Source of the DNA: Flavipsychrobacter sp.
GTDB taxonomy: Bacteria > Bacteroidota > Bacteroidia > Chitinophagales > Chitinophagaceae
Reading direction: 5' to 3'
DNA length: 64,000 nt
NCBI GenBank assembly: GCA_021155965.1
Contig: JAJNBJ010000020.1
Span: 1 to 64,000 of the forward strand
In this document: piece after piece, positions 23,412-31,214 of the stretch
Layout of the letters: the number at the start of each line of letters is the position of its first letter
Numbering within the stretch: position 1 is the first letter of the stretch
Made by a program: the position numbers and the translations under genes
The notes under the pieces: generated by a model
What the model saw: only the letters and a program-made list of their open reading frames with translations
The model's database searches: none
Told to the model about the DNA's origin: nothing

Positions 23412-24551
23412 TTAAAAGCCGCCTATCCTGTCAATTTCATTTTCTATTATAGAACTACTGGCGTGCGCATAAGTATCAACCTGCCTTTCCGTTATTCCTA
23501 GCATCTTGGCTATTGCTGTCTTGCTCATTCCCTTATTAAGAGCCATAGAAGCGCATGTATGCCTAGCCGTGTGCGTGGTTATTTTACGCCCTATTTTCGC
23601 AGCACCGGCAATTACATTCCGAAGCATGTCGTTTGCCTCTTTATCGGTCTTATATGGGTAGTGCAGGTTATTGTCCCGGATATACTCAACCACCTTTTTT
23701 AAAGACGGCATTTTTTCAAACGGTATTCTTATCGGGGTATCTGTTTTCTTGGTGGTGAATACTATCTCTTTTTTACCTACCATAGTCTCTACATTGAACT
23801 TATGCCAGTCAGAAACACGCAGGCCGCAGAATGCCTCCAACAGAAAGAAAGCCGCTACCAATTTCACCTCCTGCCCATAATCCTTATTCAGTATTTCGTA
23901 TATCCTATCACATTCTTCCATTGTCAGGTAATCGCGCTTGGGCTGTTTATATTGCGGGTACTCCCATTCATTGAACGGGTACAGGGTTGTTAACTTTTCT
24001 TTCCTTGCAATATTAAAAACATGGCGTATCACTTTAAACGCATTTATAGCCGTATTATGGCTGTTCTCTTTCAGCAGATACTTGTAGTAGGCTGATAGCC
24101 AGTCCGGTGTAATTTGCCCGAATTTAAGCCCGCTACCCTTATATTTCTCTATCTTGGATAGCTCCACATTGTACCTGCGCTGTGTAGATGCATTTTTGCC
24201 CTTCATTAGCTCTTTGGCGAAGGGGAGGAATAAGCCGCCTTTTACCTCCCTGTCCGGGTTCATTAAGTACTTTGCCAATTCAAGCGTAATAACTTCGCCC
24301 TGTGATTGCCGGATAAGTAATTCGCGCTCGGTATCTTTTATGAGGGTTGCTACCCTGCTATTTTTAATATCATAGTTCGCGACACCTTTTTTTATTTTCC
24401 GCTCTGCTTTATCCCATAGATCAGCAGGGCATTTTATTTTAGTGTTGAAATATGTTTGCTTACCGCCCCCGGCTATAGATATAGCCACGGGACAATTCCC
24501 GTCTTTATCCGCATCCTTTGCCCATAATACAGGGCGCATAGTTATTTTCAT
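23412..24551 (-). CDS. Tyrosine integrase (phage integration/excision)
   Basis: This 379-aa site-specific recombinase of the tyrosine family has an N-terminal arm-binding region (1-95) and a SAM-like core-binding domain (about 103-185). The catalytic domain has R245 (CGLRVSDW), a Lys in the beta hairpin (about 268), H327xxR330 (THTARH) and nucleophile Y361 (VDTYAH). The position usually held by His or Trp after the LG turn is Ile353 here, which is unusual. Being next to the 3' end of tRNA-Arg identifies the likely insertion site. It is convergent with the small-gene cluster and starts beside three direct repeats. Confidence 0.9.
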   Translation of the reverse strand: MKITMRPVLWAKDADKDGNCPVAISIAGGGKQTYFNTKIKCPADLWDKAERKIKKGVANYDIKNSRVATLIKDTERELLIRQSQGEVITLELAKYLMNPDREVKGGLFLPFAKELMKGKNASTQRRYNVELSKIEKYKGSGLKFGQITPDWLSAYYKYLLKENSHNTAINAFKVIRHVFNIARKEKLTTLYPFNEWEYPQYKQPKRDYLTMEECDRIYEILNKDYGQEVKLVAAFFLLEAFCGLRVSDWHKFNVETMVGKKEIVFTTKKTDTPIRIPFEKMPSLKKVVEYIRDNNLHYPYKTDKEANDMLRNVIAGAAKIGRKITTHTARHTCASMALNKGMSKTAIAKMLGITERQVDTYAHASSSIIENEIDRIGGF

Positions 24552-24554
24552 TTT

Positions 24555-24589
24555 CGTAAAGAATAGCCGTAAAGAATTTCGTAAAGAAT
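24555..24589. repeat. Three 10-bp direct repeats beside the integrase start
   Basis: CGTAAAGAAT occurs at 24555-24564, 24568-24577 and 24580-24589 (spacings 13 and 12 bp), between the integrase start and the tRNA. Short direct repeats here are typical arm-type binding sites for an integrase or excisionase, or operators for the integrase promoter; which applies is inferred. Confidence 0.6.
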
Positions 24590-24658
24590 TATTTACATTT
24601 TGGTTGACGGCTGTATTTTTCGGTACACGGCAAGTTATTTCATTAATCCCACAAAAGC

Positions 24659-24688
24659 AATAGCAGCACGGGAAACCGCACTGCTATT
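24659..24688 (-). terminator. Hairpin terminator downstream of tRNA-Arg
   Basis: AATAGCAG/CTGCTATT (8 bp) encloses an inner CGG-GAAA-CCG hairpin. Read leftward it is followed by GCTTTTG, and rightward by ATGTTTTTC. It can end the tRNA transcript, possibly replacing the original one after integration. Confidence 0.5.
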
Positions 24689-24712
24689 ATGTTTTTCTAC
24701 TATCGTAGGTCG

Positions 24713-24745
24713 TGACCTTGTCAGGATTCAAACCTGAAACCTTTT
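24713..24745. other. Inferred prophage attachment site in the tRNA-Arg 3' half
   Basis: Phage integrases commonly use the T arm and 3' end of a tRNA as attB. The integrase lies 162 bp from this 3' end and phage genes continue leftward, so the crossover probably lies within the 3' half of the tRNA. The partner copy would be left of the window; no second copy is visible here, so the exact core cannot be set. Confidence 0.4.
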
Positions 24746-24786
24746 GATCCGTAGTCAAATGCTCTATTCAGTTGAGCTACAAGGCC
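24713..24786 (-). tRNA. tRNA-Arg (anticodon ACG)
   Basis: This 74-nt cloverleaf has acceptor stem GGCCTTG/CAAGGTC, anticodon stem TTTGA/TCAAA and a seven-base loop CTACGGA with anticodon ACG. The T arm is GTTTGAATC-like, and CCA is not encoded. The 3' end faces the prophage and integrase. A perfect consensus promoter lies upstream. Confidence 0.93.
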
Positions 24787-24805
24787 ATTCCTTTATTAAG
24801 GTTTG

Positions 24806-24836
24806 CAAAGGTATATAGAATTTCCGGGATTGCAAA
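24806..24836 (-). promoter_or_regulatory. Promoter of tRNA-Arg
   Basis: TTTG (24833-24836), 19 bp, TACCTTTG (24806-24813), an exact match to the Bacteroidota consensus, ending about 20 bp before the tRNA 5' end. Confidence 0.75.
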
Positions 24837-24852
24837 AATAAACACACCTTTG
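24821..24852 (+). promoter_or_regulatory. Candidate rlmH promoter overlapping the tRNA promoter
   Basis: TTTC (24821-24824), 20 bp, CACCTTTG (24845-24852), one mismatch in each element, about 31 bp before the rlmH ATG. It overlaps the divergent tRNA promoter. Confidence 0.35.
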
Positions 24853-24883
24853 CATTGATGTCAATCATAAATATTTCTGAAAA

Positions 24884-25357
24884 ATGAATATCGAAATATG
24901 GTCGGTTGGTAAGGAAAATGAGCCGTTTATAGAGGATGGAGTTCGGTATTTTTTCCAAAAAACGAAGTCGTATAATAATATAGACCTGGTTATACTGCAA
25001 CCACCCAAGAGAACTGCATCAACAGATGTAGAACGCATCAAGCAACTGGAAGAAGATGTAATAATGAAGAAGCTTCAATCACAACACTACCTGGTGCTGC
25101 TGGATGAAAAGGGGAAATTATTGAACTCCGTACAGTGGTCGCAGCAGTTGCAACAGTGTATGAACCAGGGGGTGAAGACGCTGATATTCCTGATAGGCGG
25201 GGCATATGGGGTATCGGATGCCGTAAAAAAGAGGGCGAACCAAACTTGGTCTTTGTCGAACCTTGTTTTTCCACACCAGTTAGTGCGGCTGGTTGTGGCA
25301 GAACAGGTGTACAGGGCTTTCAGTATTTTGAATAATTCGCCTTATCATCATAGCTAA
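24884..25357 (+). CDS. rlmH: 23S rRNA pseudouridine-1915 N3-methyltransferase RlmH
   Basis: This 157-aa SPOUT-class methyltransferase matches the family in full length. It has LLDEKGK at 72-78, the SAM-binding knot FLIGGAYGVSDAV at 102-114, and the C-terminal block LVFPHQLVRL with the YHHS ending. It methylates pseudouridine 1915 in helix 69 of 23S rRNA on assembled ribosomes. As the first gene on the host side of the tRNA it marks the chromosomal flank of the prophage. Confidence 0.95.
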   Translation: MNIEIWSVGKENEPFIEDGVRYFFQKTKSYNNIDLVILQPPKRTASTDVERIKQLEEDVIMKKLQSQHYLVLLDEKGKLLNSVQWSQQLQQCMNQGVKTLIFLIGGAYGVSDAVKKRANQTWSLSNLVFPHQLVRLVVAEQVYRAFSILNNSPYHHS

Positions 25358-25446
25358 GGTTAAAGAAAGTGTGAATTTATTGTTTAAATATGGCGAGCGT
25401 GCGCATGAAACTACAAATGGTATTACATTCGTTCTAAATTTACACT

Positions 25447-26070
25447 ATGCCCCAGTTAAGTTATACGCTTATTATTGTTGTAGTAACAGTACTGATCTCG
25501 CTTGCGGGGTTCAAAAGCGAGGCGTTGATAAACAGACTGATACTGTGGCCTAAGAAGATGCATAATCCGGCAGAGTATTACAGGCTGCTCACATCGGGCT
25601 TTATACATGCAGACTGGATGCACCTGCTTTTCAATATGTATACATTGTACATATTCGGCAATACAGTGCAGGAACTATTTGGCCAGCTTAATGTAAGCCA
25701 GGATTTTTACCTTATCTTGTACTTATCGGGAATTGTTATTTCTTCTCTGCCTTCTTTCCTTAAGAATATCCACAACAGCTATTACCGGTCTTTAGGAGCG
25801 TCGGGCGGTGTTGCTGCCATTATCTTCTTCGTTATCTATTACAACCCCTGGTGGAAAATACTCATCTTCCCTATACCCATGGGCATACCTGCCATTATCT
25901 TCGGTGTGCTATACCTTGCCTACGAATTTTATATGGCAAGAAGAGGAGCAGGCAATGTGAACCATGGCGCACACTTCTGGGGGTCGGTATATGGATTAGT
26001 GTTTGCTTTGCTGATGGACCCATCGCATGGTAGTGGGTTCATTAATGCGATCTCGCATCCGCAATTTTAG
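25447..26070 (+). CDS. Rhomboid-family intramembrane serine protease
   Basis: This 207-aa protein has five or six membrane segments. Rhomboid signatures are HLLFN (H59, N63), GASG with nucleophile S119, and catalytic H176 in NHGAHFWG. It is predicted to cleave membrane proteins within the bilayer; the substrate is unknown. The 3' end overlaps the convergent tilS by 29 bp. It lies 89 bp after rlmH. Confidence 0.88.
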   Translation: MPQLSYTLIIVVVTVLISLAGFKSEALINRLILWPKKMHNPAEYYRLLTSGFIHADWMHLLFNMYTLYIFGNTVQELFGQLNVSQDFYLILYLSGIVISSLPSFLKNIHNSYYRSLGASGGVAAIIFFVIYYNPWWKILIFPIPMGIPAIIFGVLYLAYEFYMARRGAGNVNHGAHFWGSVYGLVFALLMDPSHGSGFINAISHPQF

Positions 26071-27397
26071 CTTTGCGTTTTACTACCAGTACTTTTTCGG
26101 TATTGTCTTTTATTTTAAAGCGCTCATCTATACGCATGCCCCCTATCCAGGCAATTCGCTTATTACATTCAACAATCCGGATATCTTCTTTCTCATGTAA
26201 TGGCACTTTGGCATCAATAAGCAGGCGGCTTACCTTTTTTTTCTTCATACCCATACCAAAGGGATAGAGATAATCGCCCATACGCCATTTGCGCAGGATG
26301 AGCGGGAAAGTGATCTCTTTCATCTCGAGCCATGCTTCATCAGGACTAGCTGGTATGGACTTAGGCTTGTCATGTATGGAAAATGAGAAGATATATTTAC
26401 CTGTCTCTATGGTGCATGGGGCTGCTTCTACCGTAATAAAGTCTGCCTGTTCAGATGGCATGGCCGTTACTATTAAAAAATCCCGGTTCTTAATGATACG
26501 GTGCGTACCAGATGCGATATAATGGCCGCTTTCTGCATTTAACAACACCACAATTTGCTGCACCTGTGCTGAGCCAAAACCAAAAGGCTGGAATAACTCA
26601 TAACAAAGCGTTTCTAAAGCCGGACGTTTTTGCAGCTTTAAAACCGGAATATAGTGATCCTGACCGCGCTGTTCTATAAGTTTCTTACGCTCCTGCTCAA
26701 TGGTATGTTTGTATAAAACCTCAGCCTGGGCAAAGCGTTTGATGCTTTCATTTACATGGATAACAGCATTAGGGAATAATTGTTCAACAACCGGAACAAC
26801 ATTGTGCCGTACAGCATTCCTTAAATAATCATCACTGGCATTGGACGCATCTTCGCGAAAAGTAATGTTGTTTGCACCAGTATATGCGGCTATCATCTCC
26901 TTTGTTGCAAACAACAACGGCCTGATGATCTTGCCGTTCTCGGGCAATATGCCGTGCAGCCCACTAATGCCTGTGCCTTTAAACAGGTTAATAAGCAGGG
27001 TCTCTACATTGTCATTAGCATGATGGGCCGTGGCTATCCGTACATAACTGTGCTGCTTACGGATGATCTCGAACCATTCGTAGCGTAGTATACGCGCGGT
27101 TTCCTGTATGCCTTTCTTCCACTCTTCAGATTTCTGTTTTGTGTCGAATTTCACACTGTGAAACCCAATATTATTTGCCGCACACCAGTCTTTTACATGT
27201 TGCTCATCGCCATCTGCAGCCTCACCTCTCAAACCAAAATTGCAATGAGCCACGCCAAAGGCGATGCCACTTTTCAGAAACAGATGGGCCATTACCATAG
27301 AATCCTCTCCCCCGCTCACGGCAAGCAATACGCGCTCACCATGTGCCAGGTAATTCTTCGCTTTCCAATGCTCCTTAAATTGTTCGAGTAAAATCAT
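26042..27397 (-). CDS. tilS: tRNA(Ile) lysidine synthase TilS
   Basis: This 451-aa N-type ATP pyrophosphatase has the PP-loop SGGEDS at 28-33, followed by the family pattern AHCNFGLRG and TAHHANDNVET. A C-terminal substrate-binding domain carries KWRMGDYLYPFGM and the Lys-rich KKKKVSRLL. It converts C34 of tRNA-Ile2 to lysidine so that it reads AUA. It lies in an operon downstream of a TPR gene. Confidence 0.95.
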   Translation of the reverse strand: MILLEQFKEHWKAKNYLAHGERVLLAVSGGEDSMVMAHLFLKSGIAFGVAHCNFGLRGEAADGDEQHVKDWCAANNIGFHSVKFDTKQKSEEWKKGIQETARILRYEWFEIIRKQHSYVRIATAHHANDNVETLLINLFKGTGISGLHGILPENGKIIRPLLFATKEMIAAYTGANNITFREDASNASDDYLRNAVRHNVVPVVEQLFPNAVIHVNESIKRFAQAEVLYKHTIEQERKKLIEQRGQDHYIPVLKLQKRPALETLCYELFQPFGFGSAQVQQIVVLLNAESGHYIASGTHRIIKNRDFLIVTAMPSEQADFITVEAAPCTIETGKYIFSFSIHDKPKSIPASPDEAWLEMKEITFPLILRKWRMGDYLYPFGMGMKKKKVSRLLIDAKVPLHEKEDIRIVECNKRIAWIGGMRIDERFKIKDNTEKVLVVKRKAKIADARSH

Positions 27398-27406
27398 TTT
27401 CCTTTA

Positions 27407-27721
27407 TTAGTAAACAAGGTCTTCGTATGCGCTCTGCAGTTCGCTATAGGTATGCATATCTTTTGCTGCTTTTGCCTGTTCCATGCCCTGCTCGTAAGTT
27501 CTTATCGCTTGTTCTTTTTCACCCACCCGCTCAAGTAGTTTGGCAAGGTGGTAGTAAGATGCTACATAACCCGGGTCATTCGTAAGGTTCATTTCAAAAT
27601 GTTTACGGGCATTTGTTTCATCCCCTGCTTTAACATATTCTAATGCAAGGGCATGGTTAAGAAAGCAATCTGCGGGGGACTGCTTTAGGAACGCAAGTAA
27701 TTTTTCTATCCTGTCGGTCAT
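27407..27721 (-). CDS. Small TPR protein
   Basis: This 104-aa protein is built of about two and a half tetratricopeptide repeats (ALALEYVKAGDETNARKHFE, SYYHLAKLLERVGEKEQAIR). It is likely a cytoplasmic protein-protein interaction adaptor. It sits 9 bp upstream of tilS in the same transcript. The -7 box TACATTTG ends only 10 nt before its ATG, so the leader is very short. Confidence 0.8.
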   Translation of the reverse strand: MTDRIEKLLAFLKQSPADCFLNHALALEYVKAGDETNARKHFEMNLTNDPGYVASYYHLAKLLERVGEKEQAIRTYEQGMEQAKAAKDMHTYSELQSAYEDLVY

Positions 27722-27731
27722 ATTCTTTCAC

Positions 27732-27739
27732 CAAATGTA
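27732..27739 (-). promoter_or_regulatory. -7 box of the TPR-tilS operon
   Basis: TACATTTG on the minus strand matches TAnnTTTG exactly. A TTTC lies 18 bp upstream as a possible -33 element. Only 10 nt separate it from the start codon. Confidence 0.5.
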
Positions 27740-27764
27740 AACAAAAGCACCTAACCTGAAATGG

Positions 27765-27788
27765 GACAGGCTGCCGCAGCAGCCTGTC
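27765..27788. terminator. GC-rich hairpin downstream of the PNGase F-like gene
   Basis: A perfect 10-bp stem GACAGGCTGC/GCAGCCTGTC has a CGCA loop, 23 nt after the stop of the leftward gene. The T-rich tract is on the plus-strand side, so it may act mainly as an mRNA 3'-end stabiliser for the leftward gene. Confidence 0.5.
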
Positions 27789-27810
27789 GTTATAGTTTTT
27801 CTTATTGCCG

Positions 27811-29769
27811 TTATTTTGCTATTAGTAACCGGGTAGTAAGTTTAGCATCTGCTTCATCGATAAACAATATGGTGTACAAACCATTAGCTAACTGTTGTGT
27901 TTCCACCAATTGCCTTGCTGTGGTGCAATTCGTAACAGATACTACCCTGCCCAATGCGTCGATGATGTGTATCTGTCCATTTATGTTATCCAGGCCTGAT
28001 AACTCGACATATACATTATTCTGGGCCGGGTTTGGATAGGCCTCTATACCTGCACTCACTTCAGCAACATTGGTGATACCGAGTGTAGCTGTATCTAAAA
28101 CATAGAAGTATTGGGTAAAGCCGCAGCCAAAGTCGTTATTATATGTGCCTGAACCTGCATAATAGTAACCCTTCATAGGAATAGTGACGTTAGTGGAATA
28201 ATTCCTAACAGTGAAATAACCTGCACCGCCACCTGCGTTTGCCCACCACTGTAACCCTGTGCAACTGCTATCATATAGCTGCAACCTGTAAAATCCCGTT
28301 CTTAAAGAGGCTGTGTCGTTGTAGATAGTATTCAGGGATGCATTATCACGCTTTTTAACAACATTGCCAGCCGCGTCATATATATACCAGCTTGATTCCG
28401 ATATACCTGAGCCCGTAGCGATAGGGTCGTTGTTTGTACGGAAAGCGATCCTGAATTTGCTGGGCCATTTTGGTGCAGAAAGAAAGCGGGACGTGGCGAG
28501 GTTATTGGTTGAATCTGCATCGTAAGTACCGTTCACAGCAATGATCTTAGCAATAAAAGTGCGTGTGACTGTATCGCCTGCTATGCGGTCTAGGTCCTTC
28601 AGAATAGGCAATGTGATGTCACTTTCTTCAAAAGTCTTGAGCTTACCTTTCCAGGTATAAGTAACCATTGCAGAATCCTTTATACCATATCGGATGGTAA
28701 CAGAATCGATCGTATTGGCACCACGGTTTTTAATATGAACAACAGGCGAACCACAAATAGGATTCTGGCGGAAGTGGTTTTGATCGTTGGTAGGTGCAAT
28801 AATATCGTCTATGGAAGCATCCAGTATTTTCTTCAGGCTGCCATAATAGAACAGGATCGCTTCAGTAGTATAACTACCGCCACCTGAATACGGCTCGAAC
28901 TGTAGCTGAAGATTGAAGTTGGTATTGGCCTTGATCCCCGGTAAATTGTGAGTATACCAGTTAACAGAAGCGCCCGGGCACCAGTTAGCCCTGTCATAGA
29001 TCCACGTGCCGGATTGGGGATACAGTTCATTCATACCGCAATCATCCCGCCAGATGGTTTGCCTGGCGACCTGAGAGCCATTGAGTGAGACCATATAATC
29101 ATGAGGCATGAACTCACAGCAATAATTAGCATCAGAACCATGGCCTGTAACCAGGAATTTCAGGTCAGCAGACTTTGTGTTTTGAGGAGCTGTTTCATTA
29201 ACCATGGGGAAATGGGCGTTGATACCCGGTGTGCCACCATAACCAAAACTGCCACTCCACAGCCTGCGGATACCCGTTACCTCCCTGTCGGGAGCGCCTT
29301 CGATAAATGCAAAGCGGATATTGCCCGTAAAACCACCTGAATAACCGGAGTAGAAAATGCGGATCTTAGCTGTATCATGCAGCAATGGCGCATAATCAGT
29401 TACGTCATATACATAACGCTGCTGCCATCCCCACGGGGTGCGTGGAGCACCCGCGTTAGCATATGGAGTGATCAGCCTGCCGAGTTCGTATGACTGCCCA
29501 CCAGGAGTGATCAGGTAATTAAGCACTGTATAATCCCAATCACCACAATAGGTGGGTGTTCCCGGACAAACATACTTACCTAATGTAAATATCATATATA
29601 TAGCCCTATAAGACTTACCCTGAGCAGGGAAAACCACGGTACTGTCATAGCTGCCAAACCATGGCATTTGGGTATTATTTGCACCAACCCAGGTTGTATC
29701 GCCAACAGCGGCCTGCGAACCGGCATTAATACATAATAGAACGAGCAATAAGTAAATACATCTCTTCAT
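27811..29769 (-). CDS. Secreted PNGase F-like protein with T9SS sorting domain
   Basis: This 652-aa protein is read from ATG 29769, which gives a clean signal peptide (1-20) and lies after the -7 box at 29791. Residues 25-345 follow the two-domain jelly roll of peptide-N-glycosidase F: CGDWDY (D79, equivalent to catalytic D60), YELGRLITPY, TGHG, CCEF (E219) and DRANWCPG. The glutamate usually found after the first domain's strand (E118) is not evident. A linker region follows, then a T9SS type-A domain (YPNPAQNNVYVEL ... NGLYTILF). It probably removes or binds N-glycans at the cell surface; activity is uncertain. Confidence 0.8.
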   Translation of the reverse strand: MKRCIYLLLVLLCINAGSQAAVGDTTWVGANNTQMPWFGSYDSTVVFPAQGKSYRAIYMIFTLGKYVCPGTPTYCGDWDYTVLNYLITPGGQSYELGRLITPYANAGAPRTPWGWQQRYVYDVTDYAPLLHDTAKIRIFYSGYSGGFTGNIRFAFIEGAPDREVTGIRRLWSGSFGYGGTPGINAHFPMVNETAPQNTKSADLKFLVTGHGSDANYCCEFMPHDYMVSLNGSQVARQTIWRDDCGMNELYPQSGTWIYDRANWCPGASVNWYTHNLPGIKANTNFNLQLQFEPYSGGGSYTTEAILFYYGSLKKILDASIDDIIAPTNDQNHFRQNPICGSPVVHIKNRGANTIDSVTIRYGIKDSAMVTYTWKGKLKTFEESDITLPILKDLDRIAGDTVTRTFIAKIIAVNGTYDADSTNNLATSRFLSAPKWPSKFRIAFRTNNDPIATGSGISESSWYIYDAAGNVVKKRDNASLNTIYNDTASLRTGFYRLQLYDSSCTGLQWWANAGGGAGYFTVRNYSTNVTIPMKGYYYAGSGTYNNDFGCGFTQYFYVLDTATLGITNVAEVSAGIEAYPNPAQNNVYVELSGLDNINGQIHIIDALGRVVSVTNCTTARQLVETQQLANGLYTILFIDEADAKLTTRLLIAK

Positions 29770-29790
29770 TGTTATATTTTTATTAAGCCA

Positions 29791-29798
29791 CAAAGGTA
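29791..29798 (-). promoter_or_regulatory. -7 box of the PNGase F-like gene
   Basis: TACCTTTG on the minus strand, exact consensus, 21 nt before the chosen ATG. No good -33 TTTG is seen. It lies upstream-to-upstream with the der promoter. Confidence 0.5.
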
Positions 29799-29858
29799 TA
29801 TTTAATCGTTTTAACAATATTATTTACAATAAATAGTAATTTGATGGGTGTAAAGCCG

Positions 29859-29866
29859 TACCTTTG
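29859..29866 (+). promoter_or_regulatory. -7 box of der
   Basis: TACCTTTG, exact consensus; a TTTG lies 15 bp upstream, shorter than usual. It excludes the earlier in-frame ATGs at 29841/29844 as the start of der. Confidence 0.5.
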
Positions 29867-29888
29867 CACACTTAATTTTTCAATATCA

Positions 29889-31211
29889 ATGCCGGGTTTT
29901 ACAGTTGCCATAGTGGGAAGGCCGAATGTGGGTAAGTCTACCCTCTTTAACCGTTTGTTAGAGCAACGTAAGGCTATTGTTGATGACCAAAGCGGCGTAA
30001 CCCGCGACCGCCAGTATGGCATTGCCGATTGGAATGGCAAAAACTTCAATATAATAGATACAGGCGGGTTTGTTGCCGATTCTGAGGATGTCTTTGAAAA
30101 AGAGATCAGGAAGCAGGTGAGAATAGCTATCGATGAGGCTGATCTTATCCTGTTTGTGTGCGACACGACAACAGGCATTACCTTGCAGGACGAGGATATG
30201 GCTGCTGTTTTGCGTAAATCGACCAAACCGGTATTGCTGGTAGTGAATAAAGTGGATAATTCGGAACGGGCTTTATATGCTACTGAATTTTACTCGCTGG
30301 GATTAGACAAGGTGTTTTTCATGTCATCCATATCGGGCAGTGGCAGTGGCGAGTTGTTGGATGAAGTAGTATCATATATAAAGGAAGACGAAGCAACGGT
30401 AGCTACCGACAAAGAAGGCAACCCATTACCCAAGTTTGCAATTATAGGCCAGCCGAATGCAGGAAAATCTACCCTGCTGAATGCGTTGATCAACCAGGAG
30501 CGCACAATAGTATCGGATATTGCGGGAACGACACGCGATACAATACATACTCACTATAAATTATTCGGCAAAGAGTTTGTTCTTATAGACACTGCCGGCA
30601 TACGCAAGAAAAAGAATGTGCATGAGGACCTGGAGTTTTATTCGGTGATACGCGCCATTAGAGCAATGGATGAAGCCGATGTTTGCATGCTACTGATAGA
30701 TGCCAAAAATGGCATAACAGCACAAGATGTAAGCATCTTTAGCCTCGCGGCACGTAAGGGCAAAGGCATAGTGTTGCTCGTGAATAAATGGGACCTTGTA
30801 GAAAAAGAGACAAATACTGCACGAGACTTTGAAAAGCAGCTAAAAGATAAACTGGAGCCTTTTACTGATGTACCTGTGATATTTGTATCTGCAAAAGATA
30901 AGACAAGGATATTCCAGGGTATGGAGAAGGCGCTGGAGGTATATGAGAACCGGAACCGTAGGGTAACAACCTCTGTGCTTAACGAAATAATGCTGCGCGA
31001 GATAGAGCGATACCCCGCTCCAATGACGCGTGGCTATTCTGTGAAAATAAAATTTGTGCAGCAGGTACCTACTGCGGTGCCATCGTTTGCTTTTTTTGCC
31101 AACCACCCCGATGGAGTTAAAGAGCCGTACAAGAATTTCCTTGAGAATAAATTGAGGAGCCATTTCAATTTCAGCGGTGTGCCGATGAGGATTTTTATAA
31201 GAAAAAAGTAG
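29889..31211 (+). CDS. der: Ribosome assembly GTPase Der (EngA)
   Basis: This 440-aa protein has two tandem GTPase domains and a C-terminal KH-like domain. The first domain has GRPNVGKST (10-18), DTGG and NKVD; the second has GQPNAGKST (187-195), DTAG and NKWD. It acts in 50S subunit maturation. The start at 29889 (MPGFTVAIVG) fits the family and the promoter. rimO follows after 3 bp, so the two translation-related genes are co-transcribed. Confidence 0.96.
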   Translation: MPGFTVAIVGRPNVGKSTLFNRLLEQRKAIVDDQSGVTRDRQYGIADWNGKNFNIIDTGGFVADSEDVFEKEIRKQVRIAIDEADLILFVCDTTTGITLQDEDMAAVLRKSTKPVLLVVNKVDNSERALYATEFYSLGLDKVFFMSSISGSGSGELLDEVVSYIKEDEATVATDKEGNPLPKFAIIGQPNAGKSTLLNALINQERTIVSDIAGTTRDTIHTHYKLFGKEFVLIDTAGIRKKKNVHEDLEFYSVIRAIRAMDEADVCMLLIDAKNGITAQDVSIFSLAARKGKGIVLLVNKWDLVEKETNTARDFEKQLKDKLEPFTDVPVIFVSAKDKTRIFQGMEKALEVYENRNRRVTTSVLNEIMLREIERYPAPMTRGYSVKIKFVQQVPTAVPSFAFFANHPDGVKEPYKNFLENKLRSHFNFSGVPMRIFIRKK

Positions 31212-31214
31212 CGC

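Noticed and set aside
24838-25000. Leftward ORF over the start of rlmH
   Set aside because: It is the antisense shadow of a strongly conserved gene and overlaps the tRNA promoter region.
29783-30226. Leftward 147-codon ORF over the start of der
   Set aside because: It is a mirror frame of the highly conserved der GTPase domain and covers both divergent promoters.
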